Source: Streptomyces cinerochromogenes
Lineage (GTDB): Bacteria > Actinomycetota > Actinomycetes > Streptomycetales > Streptomycetaceae
Assembly: GCF_014648635.1 (NCBI RefSeq)
Contig: NZ_BMRM01000011.1
Span: 62,001-126,000, forward strand
Reading direction: 5' to 3'
DNA length: 64,000 nt
Shown here: piece after piece, positions 33,759 to 41,649 of the stretch
Layout of the letters: each line of letters opens with the position of its first letter
Position numbering within the stretch: the first letter of the stretch is position 1
Program-made: the position numbers and the translations under genes
Notes under the pieces: generated by a model
Databases searched by the model: none
What the model saw: only the letters and a program-made list of their open reading frames with translations
Told to the model about the DNA's origin: nothing

Positions 33759-33777
33759 TGCCTAAATGTTTTAGGCA
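33759..33777. promoter_or_regulatory. probable TetR operator
   Basis: A perfect 8-bp inverted repeat TGCCTAAA-TGT-TTTAGGCA lies 39 bases before the TetR-type gene. It is AT-rich compared with its surroundings, as is usual for TetR autoregulation sites. Confidence 0.7.
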
Positions 33778-33816
33778 GCTCCATAATGGCTTTCGGTACG
33801 AGGGAGAGGAGCGAGG

Positions 33817-34398
33817 ATGGCGCGTGCGGGTCTGACCACCGAACGTCTGGTCCACGCCGGCGCGGAACTGGCCGACGAGGTCGGCTTCGAGCAGGTGACG
33901 GTGTCCGCGCTGGCCCGGCGGTTCGACGTCAAGGTGGCGAGCCTGTACTCGCACCTGAGGAACTCCCAGGACCTGAAGACGCGGATCGCGCTGCTCGCCC
34001 TGGAGGAGCTGGCCGACCGTGCCGCCGAGGCGCTGGCCGGCCGGTCCGGGAAGGACGCCCTCGCCGCCTTCGCGCACGTCTACCGGGACTACGCCCGCGC
34101 GCACCCCGGTCGCTACACGGCGGCCCGGCACCCGCTGGACCCCGCGACGGCGGCCGGCAGCGCGGGAGTGCGGATCGCCCAGCTGACCCGGGCCGTCCTG
34201 CGCGGCTACGACCTGACCGAGCCGGACCAGACCCACGCGGTCCGCCTGCTCGGCAGCGTCTTCCACGGCTACGTCAGCCTGGAGGCGGCGGGCGGCTTCA
34301 GCCACAGCGCCCCCGACTCGCAGGAGTCGTGGAGCCGGATCCTGGACGCTCTCGACTCCCTGCTGCGCAACTGGCCACCCGGCCCCCACCCCCTCTGA
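33817..34398 (+). CDS. TetR/AcrR-family regulator (WHG-type C-terminus)
   Basis: A 193-residue TetR regulator. The helix-turn-helix is in residues 5-50 (LVHAGAELADEVGFEQVTVS, then ALARRFDVKVASLYSHLRNS). The ligand domain holds the WHG-like segment DYARAHPGRYTAARHPLDP. It is followed after 17 bases by an SGNH hydrolase gene, likely co-transcribed. The palindrome at 33759-33777 is its probable operator, so it would repress itself and the hydrolase. The GH27 gene upstream is on the same strand but ends before the operator. Confidence 0.9.
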   Translation: MARAGLTTERLVHAGAELADEVGFEQVTVSALARRFDVKVASLYSHLRNSQDLKTRIALLALEELADRAAEALAGRSGKDALAAFAHVYRDYARAHPGRYTAARHPLDPATAAGSAGVRIAQLTRAVLRGYDLTEPDQTHAVRLLGSVFHGYVSLEAAGGFSHSAPDSQESWSRILDALDSLLRNWPPGPHPL

Positions 34399-34415
34399 AG
34401 ACGCAGGCAGACACC

Positions 34416-35612
34416 ATGCAGACCATCCCCCTGACCGCCGACCTCATCCGCGGCGCCCTCGATCTGGAGCGCACCGCGCGCGGCCTGCTGCCGCACCGGC
34501 TGCCCGCCCGGGCCCGAGCCCAGTGCGCCGACCCGCAGCTGGCCCTGGCGGAGTCACAGCCCTCAGGCGTACGGCTCGCCCTGCGCACCCGCGCCACCGC
34601 CGTCGAACTGGACACCCTGCCGACCAAGCGGCTCTACCCCGGCGTACCGCCCCGCCCCGACGGCGTCTACGACCTGCTCGTGGACGGACGCCCGGCGGGC
34701 AGCGCCACCCTCACCGAGGGCGACACCATCGTCATCGACCTGGGCACGGGTACCGCCGAGCACCGGCCCGGCCCGGTCGGCACCGTCCGCTTCGCCGGGC
34801 TGCCGGACACGGTCAAGGACGTGGAGATCTGGCTGCCGCACAACGAGACGACCGAACTCGTCGCGCTGCGCGCCGACGCGCCCGTGGAGCCCGTACCGGA
34901 CCGGGGCCGCCGGGTGTGGCTGCACCACGGCAGTTCGATCAGCCACGGCTCCGACGCGGCGAGCCCCACCACCACCTGGCCGGCGCTCGCCGCGGCCCTG
35001 GGCTCGGTGGAGCTGGTCAACGTCGGGCTCGGCGGCAGCGCGCTGCTCGACCCGTTCACCGCCCGCGCGCTGCGCGACACACCCGCCGACCTGATCAGCG
35101 TCAAGCTCGGCCTGAACGTGGTCAACACCGACCTGATGAGGCTGCGCGCCTTCGGCCCCGCGGTGCACGGGTTCCTCGACACCGTCCGCGAGGGCCACCC
35201 CGGCACTCCGCTGCTCGTCGTCTCGCCGGTGCTGTGCCCGATGCACGAGGAGACGCCCGGCCCGACCGCCCTGGACCTTCAGGCCCTGGGCGAGGGCCGG
35301 GTACGTTTCCGGGCCACCGGGGATCCGGCGGAGCGGGCGGCCGGGAAGCTCACCCTGGGGGTCGTCCGGGAGGAGCTGGCCCGGATCGTGCGGGAACGGG
35401 CGGCCGAGGACCCGTGGCTGCACTTCCTGGACGGCCGGGAGCTGTACGGCGAGGCCGACGCCGCCGAACTGCCGCTGCCCGACGGGCTCCACCCGGACGC
35501 CGCAGCCCACCGCCGGATCGGCGAACGGTTCGCGGCGCTGGCGTTCGCCGCGGACGGCCCCTTCGCCGGCCGCGCCGTCCGGCCGGAGGCCCCGGGGGCT
35601 CACACCAGGTGA
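34416..35612 (+). CDS. SGNH/GDSL hydrolase
   Basis: A 398-residue two-domain esterase. Residues ~1-160 form a beta-sandwich of the kind found in front of carbohydrate-acting SGNH enzymes (VRLALRTRATAVELDTLP, VRFAGLPDTVKDVEIWLPHN). The hydrolase domain has block I as VWLHHGSSISHGSDA (Ser nucleophile), Gly in VNVGLGGSALLDPF, Asn in SVKLGLNVVNTD and the Asp-His pair in LPDGLHPDAAAH. It probably deacylates sugars or lipids. There is no signal peptide. The last 13 bases overlap the convergent sortase gene. Confidence 0.87.
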   Translation: MQTIPLTADLIRGALDLERTARGLLPHRLPARARAQCADPQLALAESQPSGVRLALRTRATAVELDTLPTKRLYPGVPPRPDGVYDLLVDGRPAGSATLTEGDTIVIDLGTGTAEHRPGPVGTVRFAGLPDTVKDVEIWLPHNETTELVALRADAPVEPVPDRGRRVWLHHGSSISHGSDAASPTTTWPALAAALGSVELVNVGLGGSALLDPFTARALRDTPADLISVKLGLNVVNTDLMRLRAFGPAVHGFLDTVREGHPGTPLLVVSPVLCPMHEETPGPTALDLQALGEGRVRFRATGDPAERAAGKLTLGVVREELARIVRERAAEDPWLHFLDGRELYGEADAAELPLPDGLHPDAAAHRRIGERFAALAFAADGPFAGRAVRPEAPGAHTR

Positions 35613-36271
35613 GCGAAGACGACCAGGTTGTCGGTGTAGTCCCGCACCGTCCGGTCGTAGTCCCCGGCGCAGGTGATGAGCCGGACCTCGGGACGCGAGG
35701 CGTCCGCGTACACCCGGCTGCTGGGGAAGTCGTCCTTGGCGAAGGTCTCGGTGTCGTCCACGACGAAGTCCGCCGTGCGCCCGTCGGCCCGCTCCACGGA
35801 GAACCGGTCGCCGGGCTCCAGGTCGTCGAGGTTCGCGAAGACGGCCGGGGAGGTCACCGTGTCGACGTGCCCGGCGATGATCGCGGTGCCCTTCTCGCCG
35901 GGCGAGACCCCGTCGGCGTACCAGCCGACGAGATTGGTGTCGCCGGCGGGCGGCGGCTGCAGCTGGCCCGACGCGCCGATGGCGAGGGAGGTGAAGGGGG
36001 CGTCCACGGAGATCTTCGGGATGTGCAGGCGGGTCGGTTCCGACCGGGGCAGCTGTTCACCGGGCTGCTGCGGGTCGGCCGGTGCGGCGGTGCCGCCGCC
36101 CGAGGCCCGGGGTGCCTGCGGGGTGTCCTCCGGCGTCCGGTGACCGCCGAACAGGCTGACGGCGAGGAAGACGGCCGCCACGCCCCACAGCGTCAGCCGC
36201 CCGCCGCGGGCGGTGCGCGGGGCGCCCGCCGCCGGTCCTGAGGGGGGCGGGGAGGAGGGATCTGCTGCCAT
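35600..36271 (-). CDS. class F sortase
   Basis: A 223-residue membrane-anchored transpeptidase. One N-terminal helix (LTLWGVAAVFLAVSLFGGH, residues 26-44) and a Pro-rich linker precede the catalytic barrel from ~80. Catalytic His135 is in IIAGHVDTV, Cys201 in LITCAGDYD, and Arg is R207 or R210 in DRTVRDYTDN. Sortases cleave a C-terminal sorting signal and attach the protein to the cell wall. ATG 36271 has GAGGTGG upstream. The gene upstream on the same strand encodes a secreted protein with a C-terminal helix and basic tail, the probable substrate. Confidence 0.9.
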   Translation of the reverse strand: MAADPSSPPPSGPAAGAPRTARGGRLTLWGVAAVFLAVSLFGGHRTPEDTPQAPRASGGGTAAPADPQQPGEQLPRSEPTRLHIPKISVDAPFTSLAIGASGQLQPPPAGDTNLVGWYADGVSPGEKGTAIIAGHVDTVTSPAVFANLDDLEPGDRFSVERADGRTADFVVDDTETFAKDDFPSSRVYADASRPEVRLITCAGDYDRTVRDYTDNLVVFAHLV

Positions 36272-36429
36272 CGGACACCACCTCACTCGGGCACGGCAGC
36301 ACGGGGATCAGGGCGGGAGGGGAACGGCGCCGCGACCGGCGGTCCGGACGGTGCGGTGCGCGGGGAGCGCGGGCCGCCGACACGATGCGCGCCGACGGCG
36401 TCCGCAGCCCCTGTGGGACGCACCGGCCG

Positions 36430-37029
36430 TCAGGACGCCGGCTCGGCGGCCTTCCTGCGGCGCAGCGCGTACGCGCCGGCGGCGCCTACACCCAGCACGG
36501 CGAGTCCGCTCGCGGTGACGCCGGGCGTGGCGAGCGCTCCGCCACCGGTGTGCATGCCACCGCGCGGCTTCTCACGGTCGTCACCACCACCCCATTCGCT
36601 CTTGTCACCCTTGCCTTCCTTGTCGCCCTTGCCGCCTCTCTCGCTCTTGTCCTGTTCCTCGTTCTCGTCCTCCTCCTCGCCGCTGTCGCGGCCCTTGTCC
36701 CGGTAGCTCTCGGGATCGAACCGGCTGTCGCCGCCCGAACCCCAGTCGCCGCTGCGCACCGCAGCGAGCGCTCCGCCACCCGTGTGCATTCCGCCGCGCG
36801 GGCCGTCGTGTTCTCCTCCGCCGCCGCGTTTGTTGCCGTAGTCCTTGTCGTGGTCGCCGCCGGATCCCTTCTCCTCGCGGTCGGAGTCGCTGTCGTGCTC
36901 CTTGCTGTAGGAGGAGTCGTCATGGCCGCTGTCGTGCTCGGCCGGCACGGCGAACGCGGCGCCGGGCGTGGCGAAGGCCAGTGCGGCGGCGGCAGCCGCC
37001 GTCGCCAGGAGCATGCGGGCAGAGCGCAT
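36430..37029 (-). CDS. probable surface protein with duplicated HTGGG motif (sortase partner)
   Basis: A 199-residue exported protein. The signal peptide MRSARMLLATAAAAAALAFA is cut near AFA. The mature region is very acidic/basic and disordered (Asp, Glu, Lys, Gly, His). PRGGMHTGGGALA occurs twice, at the middle and just before the C-terminal hydrophobic helix (VTASGLAVLGVGAAGAYALR) and RRRK tail. That layout is that of a sortase substrate, but LPXTG is absent; HTGGG stands in its place. AAGGA precedes ATG 37029. The sortase gene is 158 bases downstream. Confidence 0.75.
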   Translation of the reverse strand: MRSARMLLATAAAAAALAFATPGAAFAVPAEHDSGHDDSSYSKEHDSDSDREEKGSGGDHDKDYGNKRGGGGEHDGPRGGMHTGGGALAAVRSGDWGSGGDSRFDPESYRDKGRDSGEEEDENEEQDKSERGGKGDKEGKGDKSEWGGGDDREKPRGGMHTGGGALATPGVTASGLAVLGVGAAGAYALRRRKAAEPAS

Positions 37030-37295
37030 AGTGATGTCCTTCCGCCGGGACCGGGCAGCGGATACCTCATCAGCTGGGTGGACCCGGCCTCGACATGAAC
37101 CACCGTCAGTGAGGCATCTGTCTCCCACCATCCGAGCCGTCCAGGCGGGGCACCACGCCACCCGTCTGCCCCAGTGCGCCGGGCCCGGGACCCCTCGTCC
37201 GGCTCAATCCGCGCAGCGGCCGTACACCTGCCGGAGTGATCGGCGCGGCGCCGGTGTGATGTCGGCCACCCACCCAGGGTGACCTCCGTCCCCTT

Positions 37296-37315
37296 GTTAT
37301 GACTGCTGTCATAAC
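37296..37315. promoter_or_regulatory. operator-like palindrome in 334-base spacer
   Basis: A perfect 8-bp inverted repeat GTTATGAC-TGCT-GTCATAAC lies 48 bases before the GTG at 37364. It is the only AT-rich element in the spacer 37030-37363. The rest of that spacer holds the 5' leader of the surface protein gene and no recognisable gene. It could be a site for an unlinked TetR, GntR or MarR-type repressor. Confidence 0.55.
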
Positions 37316-37363
37316 GCAGGCTGGTCCCGACGGCACGGCAGGCCGACGTGGTGGGAGGACGCA

Positions 37364-38242
37364 GTGGCGGACGGAATGGCTCGGGCCCTGTGGGAGCGGT
37401 ACGAACCGGTGCACGGACTCGTCTACTTCGCGCCGGAGGCGCACCGGGCGGCGGACGGGCTCGGGCTGCGCGGGTTCTGGATGGGGTACTTCGCGCTGCG
37501 GGCCGCCCCGCTCGGCGCGGCGCCTCCCTCCGTGGTGACGAGCTGTTTCTACGTCTTCCACCCCGCGCGGGTGGCGCGGGCGCTGCCGGACGCCTGGACG
37601 TACGCGGCTCCGGCGGACGCGCTGGCGGCGCGGGCGGAGGCGATGGACGCGGCGATGACCCGGCTGTTCGGGGCGGACACCGTGGGCTCCGCCGCCTTCG
37701 CGGAGGCCGCGGACCTCGCCTGGGAGGCCGCAGCGGCCGCGGACACCACGGGCAGGGTACTGGCCGCCGCCAACCAGGCGATCGACCGCCCCGGGCGGCC
37801 CGCCGGGCGTCTGTGGCAGGCCCTGACGACGCTGCGCGAGCACCGGGGCGACTCCCATGTGGCGGTGCTGGTCGGACTGGGGATCGGTCCGGTCGAGGCG
37901 ATGGTGCTCAAGGCGGCGGCCGGCGAGTCCGACGGGGCCTTCCTGCGCGAGACGCGGAAGTGGCCGGAGGAGGACTGGGCCGCGGCCGTGGCGCGGCTGC
38001 GCGCGGACGGCCGGCTCGCGGCGGACGGCTCGCTCACACCCGCGGGGGCGGCGCTGCGCGCGGAGGCCGAGGCGCGCACCGACGCGGCGGCCGAAGGGCC
38101 GTGGACCGCGCTGGGCGCCGAGCGCGGCGAGCGGCTGGCCGCGCTGCTGGAGCCGCTGGCCCGCACGGTCGGGGAGTCGGGACTGCTGCCGGCCGGTAAT
38201 CCGGTGGGGCTGACCCGGGGGACGTACCCCGGGGGCCGCTGA
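37364..38242 (+). CDS. SCO6745-family protein
   Basis: A 292-residue soluble protein. It opens ARALWERYEPVHGLVYFAPE, continues LRGFWMGYFALRAAPLGAAP, and has TSCFYVFHPARVARALPDAW, which is the SCO6745 family of actinobacteria. It is mainly helical. The C-terminal half resembles a winged-helix arrangement (EDWAAAVARLRADGRLAADG). The biochemical role of this family is unknown to me. The GTG at 37364 is preceded by GGGAGGA. A 3x26-base tandem repeat follows the stop codon. Confidence 0.8.
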   Translation: MADGMARALWERYEPVHGLVYFAPEAHRAADGLGLRGFWMGYFALRAAPLGAAPPSVVTSCFYVFHPARVARALPDAWTYAAPADALAARAEAMDAAMTRLFGADTVGSAAFAEAADLAWEAAAAADTTGRVLAAANQAIDRPGRPAGRLWQALTTLREHRGDSHVAVLVGLGIGPVEAMVLKAAAGESDGAFLRETRKWPEEDWAAAVARLRADGRLAADGSLTPAGAALRAEAEARTDAAAEGPWTALGAERGERLAALLEPLARTVGESGLLPAGNPVGLTRGTYPGGR

Positions 38243-38268
38243 GCGGCTCCGGCCCGGCGCACCCGTCC

Positions 38269-38346
38269 GGGGTGCCGGGTCGGGGACGCCGTACGGGGTG
38301 CCGGGTCGGGGACGCCGTACGGGGTGCCGGGTCGGGGACGCCGTAC
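38269..38346. repeat. three exact 26-base tandem repeats
   Basis: Three identical head-to-tail 26-base units, each starting GGGGTGCCGGGTCGGGGACG and ending GCCGTAC, fill most of the gap between convergent genes. No spacers separate the units, so this is not CRISPR. It may act as a terminator or be a slippage product. Confidence 0.9.
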
Positions 38347-38367
38347 GGAGGGCGGGGTCGCCACGGG

Positions 38368-39579
38368 CTACCAGGTCACCGGCAGCCGCTCGGGGATCCG
38401 CTTCATGAACCCGGTGCGCCACACCAGTTGGCTCGCCGGGACGGCGAGGGCGAGCTCCGGCAGCCGGTCGAGCAGGACCTCCAGGGCGACACGGGCGTGC
38501 GCGCGGCCGAGCGCGGTCGCCGGGCAGTAGTGGGCGCCGCCGCCGAAGGAGAGGTGGTCGGCGGCGTTGTCGCGGTGGACGTCGAAGCGGTGCGGGTCGG
38601 GGAACTTCTCCGGGTCGAGGTTGGCGCCCTCCACCAGGACGAGGACGAGCTCGCCCGCGCGGACGTCGACGTCGCCGAGCGTCACGTCCTCCAGGGCGAG
38701 GCGGGGCAGGGCGTCGCCGATGGAGAGGTTCACCCGCAGCAGTTCCTCCACGCCCGGGCCGATGAGGTCGGGGCGGGCGCGCAGCAGGTCGCGGGCGATG
38801 GGATGGGTGAGGAGGTGGACCAGGGCCATGGTGAGGAAGCCCGAGGTGGAGACGACACCGGCACCGAACAGGGTGACGCCGACGGTGGCCAGCATCTCGT
38901 CGGTGAGGTGCGCGTAGTCGGGGTCGTGGCGCAGGGCGGCGAGTTCGCCCATCAGGCCGTGCGTGGCCGGGTCGTCGAGCAGGGCCGCCATCCGGGCGAT
39001 GTCCCGGTCCCAGTTGAGCCGCGCCCCGGTGACCGGGCACGGGGAGTTCATGAAGGCGATGTCCAGGCTGCGCAGGAAGGCCGGGGCCTCGGTCCGCGGG
39101 ATGCCGAGGACGCGGCAGTGCATCCCGGCGGAGTACGGCTCGCAGAACGCGCCGCGCAGGTCGGCCGTCGGTCCGTCGGCGACGATCAGGTCCACCAGGC
39201 GGTGGGCCTCGGTGCGCAGCCACTCGGTCAGGCCCGGCGCCTTGGGGCTGAGCGCCTTCATCACCGCGCGGCGCAGCCCCGCCCCGGTGATGTTGCCCAT
39301 GTTGTTCACGACCTCGGGCGGGATGGTGAGGGCGTACTGCCGGGGCACGCCGGGCGCGGAGGTGTCCTTGAGGGAGAAGCGGTCGTCCTTGAGCACCTGT
39401 GCGCACAGCTCGTAGGAGGAGACCAGCCAGGCCTCGTCGCCGGCGATGGTCCGCACGCGGCGCACCGGGGTGGCGGAGCGCAGTTCGGCGACCTCGGGGG
39501 GCACCCGGGTGCCGTCCCAGGAGAACGGGAAACCGGGCAAGGGAGGGTGGTCGGTACGGGTGTCGGGGGCGGTGGTCAT
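38368..39579 (-). CDS. CYP121-like cytochrome P450
   Basis: A 403-residue soluble P450 acting on a cyclodipeptide. Haem-ligand Cys352 lies in FGGGAHYCPATALGRAH and ExxR is EELLR. The match to M. tuberculosis CYP121A1, which couples the two tyrosines of cyclo(Tyr-Tyr) into mycocyclosin, runs full length: PPEVVNNMGNI, LNWDRDI, GLMGEL, FGAGVVSTSGF, GELVLVLVEGAN, IPERLPV. The I-helix lacks the usual acid-Thr pair, as in CYP121 (S..T kept). At CYP121 positions Gln385-Arg386, which contact substrate, this protein has Met392-Lys393. The ATG overlaps the CDPS stop by four bases. Confidence 0.9.
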   Translation of the reverse strand: MTTAPDTRTDHPPLPGFPFSWDGTRVPPEVAELRSATPVRRVRTIAGDEAWLVSSYELCAQVLKDDRFSLKDTSAPGVPRQYALTIPPEVVNNMGNITGAGLRRAVMKALSPKAPGLTEWLRTEAHRLVDLIVADGPTADLRGAFCEPYSAGMHCRVLGIPRTEAPAFLRSLDIAFMNSPCPVTGARLNWDRDIARMAALLDDPATHGLMGELAALRHDPDYAHLTDEMLATVGVTLFGAGVVSTSGFLTMALVHLLTHPIARDLLRARPDLIGPGVEELLRVNLSIGDALPRLALEDVTLGDVDVRAGELVLVLVEGANLDPEKFPDPHRFDVHRDNAADHLSFGGGAHYCPATALGRAHARVALEVLLDRLPELALAVPASQLVWRTGFMKRIPERLPVTW

Positions 39580-40286
39580 GCCGCGGCTCCTTCCGGGGCG
39601 GTGGGGGTGACGATGGCGTGGCCCTGGTTGCGGGAGGCACGCAGTCCGGCACCCCGGGAGTACAACAGCTCGGCCATCGGCAGGAGTTGGTGATAGCAGT
39701 TGAGGGAGGAGGGAACCTTCAGGATGGCCGGGGTGTCCAGGAACAGCGGGGCCTCGGCGCACACGTACTCCAGGCACACGGCGCGCTGCCGCTCGGTCGG
39801 TGTCTCGCCGCGCGCGGTGAGGAAACGATTCACCAGGGTCTCGCAGACGGCCCGGAAGGCGCCGTCGGAGGCCAGCCGGGCCTTCAGCCGCCGGTGGATG
39901 TCCTGGTAGTCGGGGTTGGTGCGGAACTCCGACATCGGGTGCCAGTCCAGCCGGGTGCCGTCGGGATCGGCGGCCGACACCGCGTCACGGACCTTGGCCC
40001 GCACCCCGCGGAGGTTCTTCACGGCCTTGCGGCGGGCCTCGTCGGGTGGGTACCCGGAGGCCTCGTACATCTCGGCGACGTACAGGTCGGTGTAGACGAA
40101 GTCGACCCGGTCGAAGTGGTCCAGCCCCCAGCGGGCGAGGTCGTTCAGGCGACGGGCGGAGAAGTAGCTGTTGCCCGGGGACACACCGATCACGGCGTGC
40201 GCGCCCTCACGGAGGATCACCTCGCAGTGGGAGGTGTACGGCTGGACTTCGAAGACGTCGGCCATCAGCACGGATGCTGTGGTCAC
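39576..40286 (-). CDS. cyclodipeptide synthase
   Basis: A 236-residue tRNA-dependent enzyme that joins two aminoacyl groups from aminoacyl-tRNAs into a diketopiperazine. The nucleophile is Ser36 in VIGVSPGNSYFS. Asn39, Tyr198 and His199 (NCYHQ) place it in the NYH subfamily. Tyr174 and Glu178 in LEYVCAEAPLF are the other catalytic residues. GTG 40286 has GGAGGA nine bases upstream. Paired with a CYP121-like P450, cyclo(Tyr-Tyr) is the favoured product, but pocket residues would need comparison. A GACTG-AAAA-CAGTC hairpin lies upstream at 40403-40416. Confidence 0.93.
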   Translation of the reverse strand: MTTASVLMADVFEVQPYTSHCEVILREGAHAVIGVSPGNSYFSARRLNDLARWGLDHFDRVDFVYTDLYVAEMYEASGYPPDEARRKAVKNLRGVRAKVRDAVSAADPDGTRLDWHPMSEFRTNPDYQDIHRRLKARLASDGAFRAVCETLVNRFLTARGETPTERQRAVCLEYVCAEAPLFLDTPAILKVPSSLNCYHQLLPMAELLYSRGAGLRASRNQGHAIVTPTAPEGAAA

Positions 40287-40474
40287 GGGGGAGATCCTCC
40301 GCCGCGCGCTAGTCCCTGCGGGGCCCTGTGCCCCCGGTGTGGCGACGCGGCGGGATCACGCTAGCGGTACGGGATCAGCACGGGTAGTTACCACCTGGGT
40401 TTGACTGAAAACAGTCGTATCAACGGTTGAAGTGCCCGGCGGGCGGCCGTGGTTGCGGGTCGTACTCTGGGCGC

Positions 40475-41341
40475 GTGGTCACACAGGACGAGGATCCAGG
40501 ACAGGTGGCGGCCCGGCTCACCGGGCGCCCGGTGAGCGGCGCCGGGCGGGCGTCGGGCTCGCCCGCCGAGGTACTGCTGGACGGCGGGACACCGGTGATG
40601 GTCAAGCGTGGCGACGGTCCGGGGGCGGTGCGCGCCGAGGTGGCGGGGCTGCACTGGCTGGCCGACGCGGGCGCGGTGCGGGTACCGGCGGTGCTCGGGC
40701 ACGACGAGCACTGGATGGTGACCGAACGGGTGCCGACCGGCGCCCCCGACCCCGCGGCGGCGCTGCGTTTCGGCCAGGCACTGGCCGCCCTGCACGCGGC
40801 CGGCGCACCCCACTTCGGGGCGCCGCCGCCCGGCGGACCGCAGGACGCCTACATCGGCCTCGCCCCCATGCGGAACGCGCCGGGCACCGACTGGCCCGGC
40901 TGGTACGCCGAACACCGCGTCCTGCCCTATGTGCGTGCCGCGCTCGACCGCGGCACGCTGCTGCCGGGCGAGGCGGCCGTGTTCGAGCGGGTCTGCGCCC
41001 GGCTGCCGGAGCTGGCGGGTCCGGCCGAGCCGCCCGCCCGGCTGCACGGCGACCTGTGGAACGGCAACGTGCTGTGGGGCGCCGACGGAGAGGTCCGGCT
41101 CATCGACCCGGCCGCGCACGGCGGGCACCGGGAGACCGACCTGGCGATGCTCCAGCTGTTCGGCTGCCCCCACCTGGACCGCGTGCTCGCCGGCTACCGG
41201 GAGGTGGCACCGCCGGCCGACGGCTGGCGGGACCGGGTCGCGGTGCACCAGCTCTTCCCGCTGCTCGTGCACGCGGTGCTGTTCGGCCGGGGATACGGGG
41301 AACAGGCACTGGCGGCGGCTCGGAGGGCGCTCGCCCGATAG
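40475..41341 (+). CDS. fructosamine kinase/phosphotransferase-like protein
   Basis: A 288-residue kinase-fold protein of the fructosamine-3-kinase/aminoglycoside phosphotransferase superfamily. ATP-binding Lys is in PVMVKRGDGPGAVRAEVAGL. The catalytic loop is RLHGDLWNGNVLW, with metal-binding VRLIDPAAHGGHRETDLAML. These enzymes phosphorylate ketoamines formed by glycation, or small molecules. GTG 40475 lies six bases after TACTCT, so a leaderless mRNA is possible. It is divergent from the CDPS gene; a role in that pathway is unproved. Confidence 0.82.
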   Translation: MVTQDEDPGQVAARLTGRPVSGAGRASGSPAEVLLDGGTPVMVKRGDGPGAVRAEVAGLHWLADAGAVRVPAVLGHDEHWMVTERVPTGAPDPAAALRFGQALAALHAAGAPHFGAPPPGGPQDAYIGLAPMRNAPGTDWPGWYAEHRVLPYVRAALDRGTLLPGEAAVFERVCARLPELAGPAEPPARLHGDLWNGNVLWGADGEVRLIDPAAHGGHRETDLAMLQLFGCPHLDRVLAGYREVAPPADGWRDRVAVHQLFPLLVHAVLFGRGYGEQALAAARRALAR

Positions 41342-41440
41342 CCCCGGAAGGAACCGCTCCGGCCGTGCTCACTCAGCGTGAGGAAACCAATCACCCGTTC
41401 GACTCGTATAAGGACGTGAAAGCCTAAACAGGGAGAGACC

Positions 41441-41632
41441 ATGCAACCGTTCACCCTCAACTACGCGCGGCCCGCAGTGCAGTTGGAGGTCAGCGCTCCG
41501 TACGCGTACGACTCCGGACTGCAGTTGAACGTCCTCCCGGACGGGCGGATCGCCGCCACCGACCACGCGACCCTGAGAGCCCTCGGGACCACGACGTCGA
41601 CCGCCGGTTCCAAGACGCACTTCGACGACTGA
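41441..41632 (+). CDS. tgmA: graspetide (ATP-grasp-modified RiPP) precursor
   Basis: A 63-residue peptide with leader MQPFTLNYARPAVQLEVSAP, mid-region YAYDSGLQLNVLPDGRIAAT and core-like tail ALGTTTSTAGSKTHFDD. The FxLNYARP leader and Thr/Ser-rich core with two terminal Asp residues match the putative ATP-grasp-modified RiPP family. The ligase would join Asp side chains to Thr/Ser (ester) or Lys (amide). GGGAGAG precedes ATG 41441, and a TATAAG -10-like element lies at 41407. The ligase gene starts 17 bases downstream. Confidence 0.9.
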   Translation: MQPFTLNYARPAVQLEVSAPYAYDSGLQLNVLPDGRIAATDHATLRALGTTTSTAGSKTHFDD

Positions 41633-41649
41633 ACCGCGGACTTCGAGAG

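Noticed and set aside
38269..38346. CRISPR array
   Set aside because: Units are directly adjacent with no unique spacers and no cas genes nearby.
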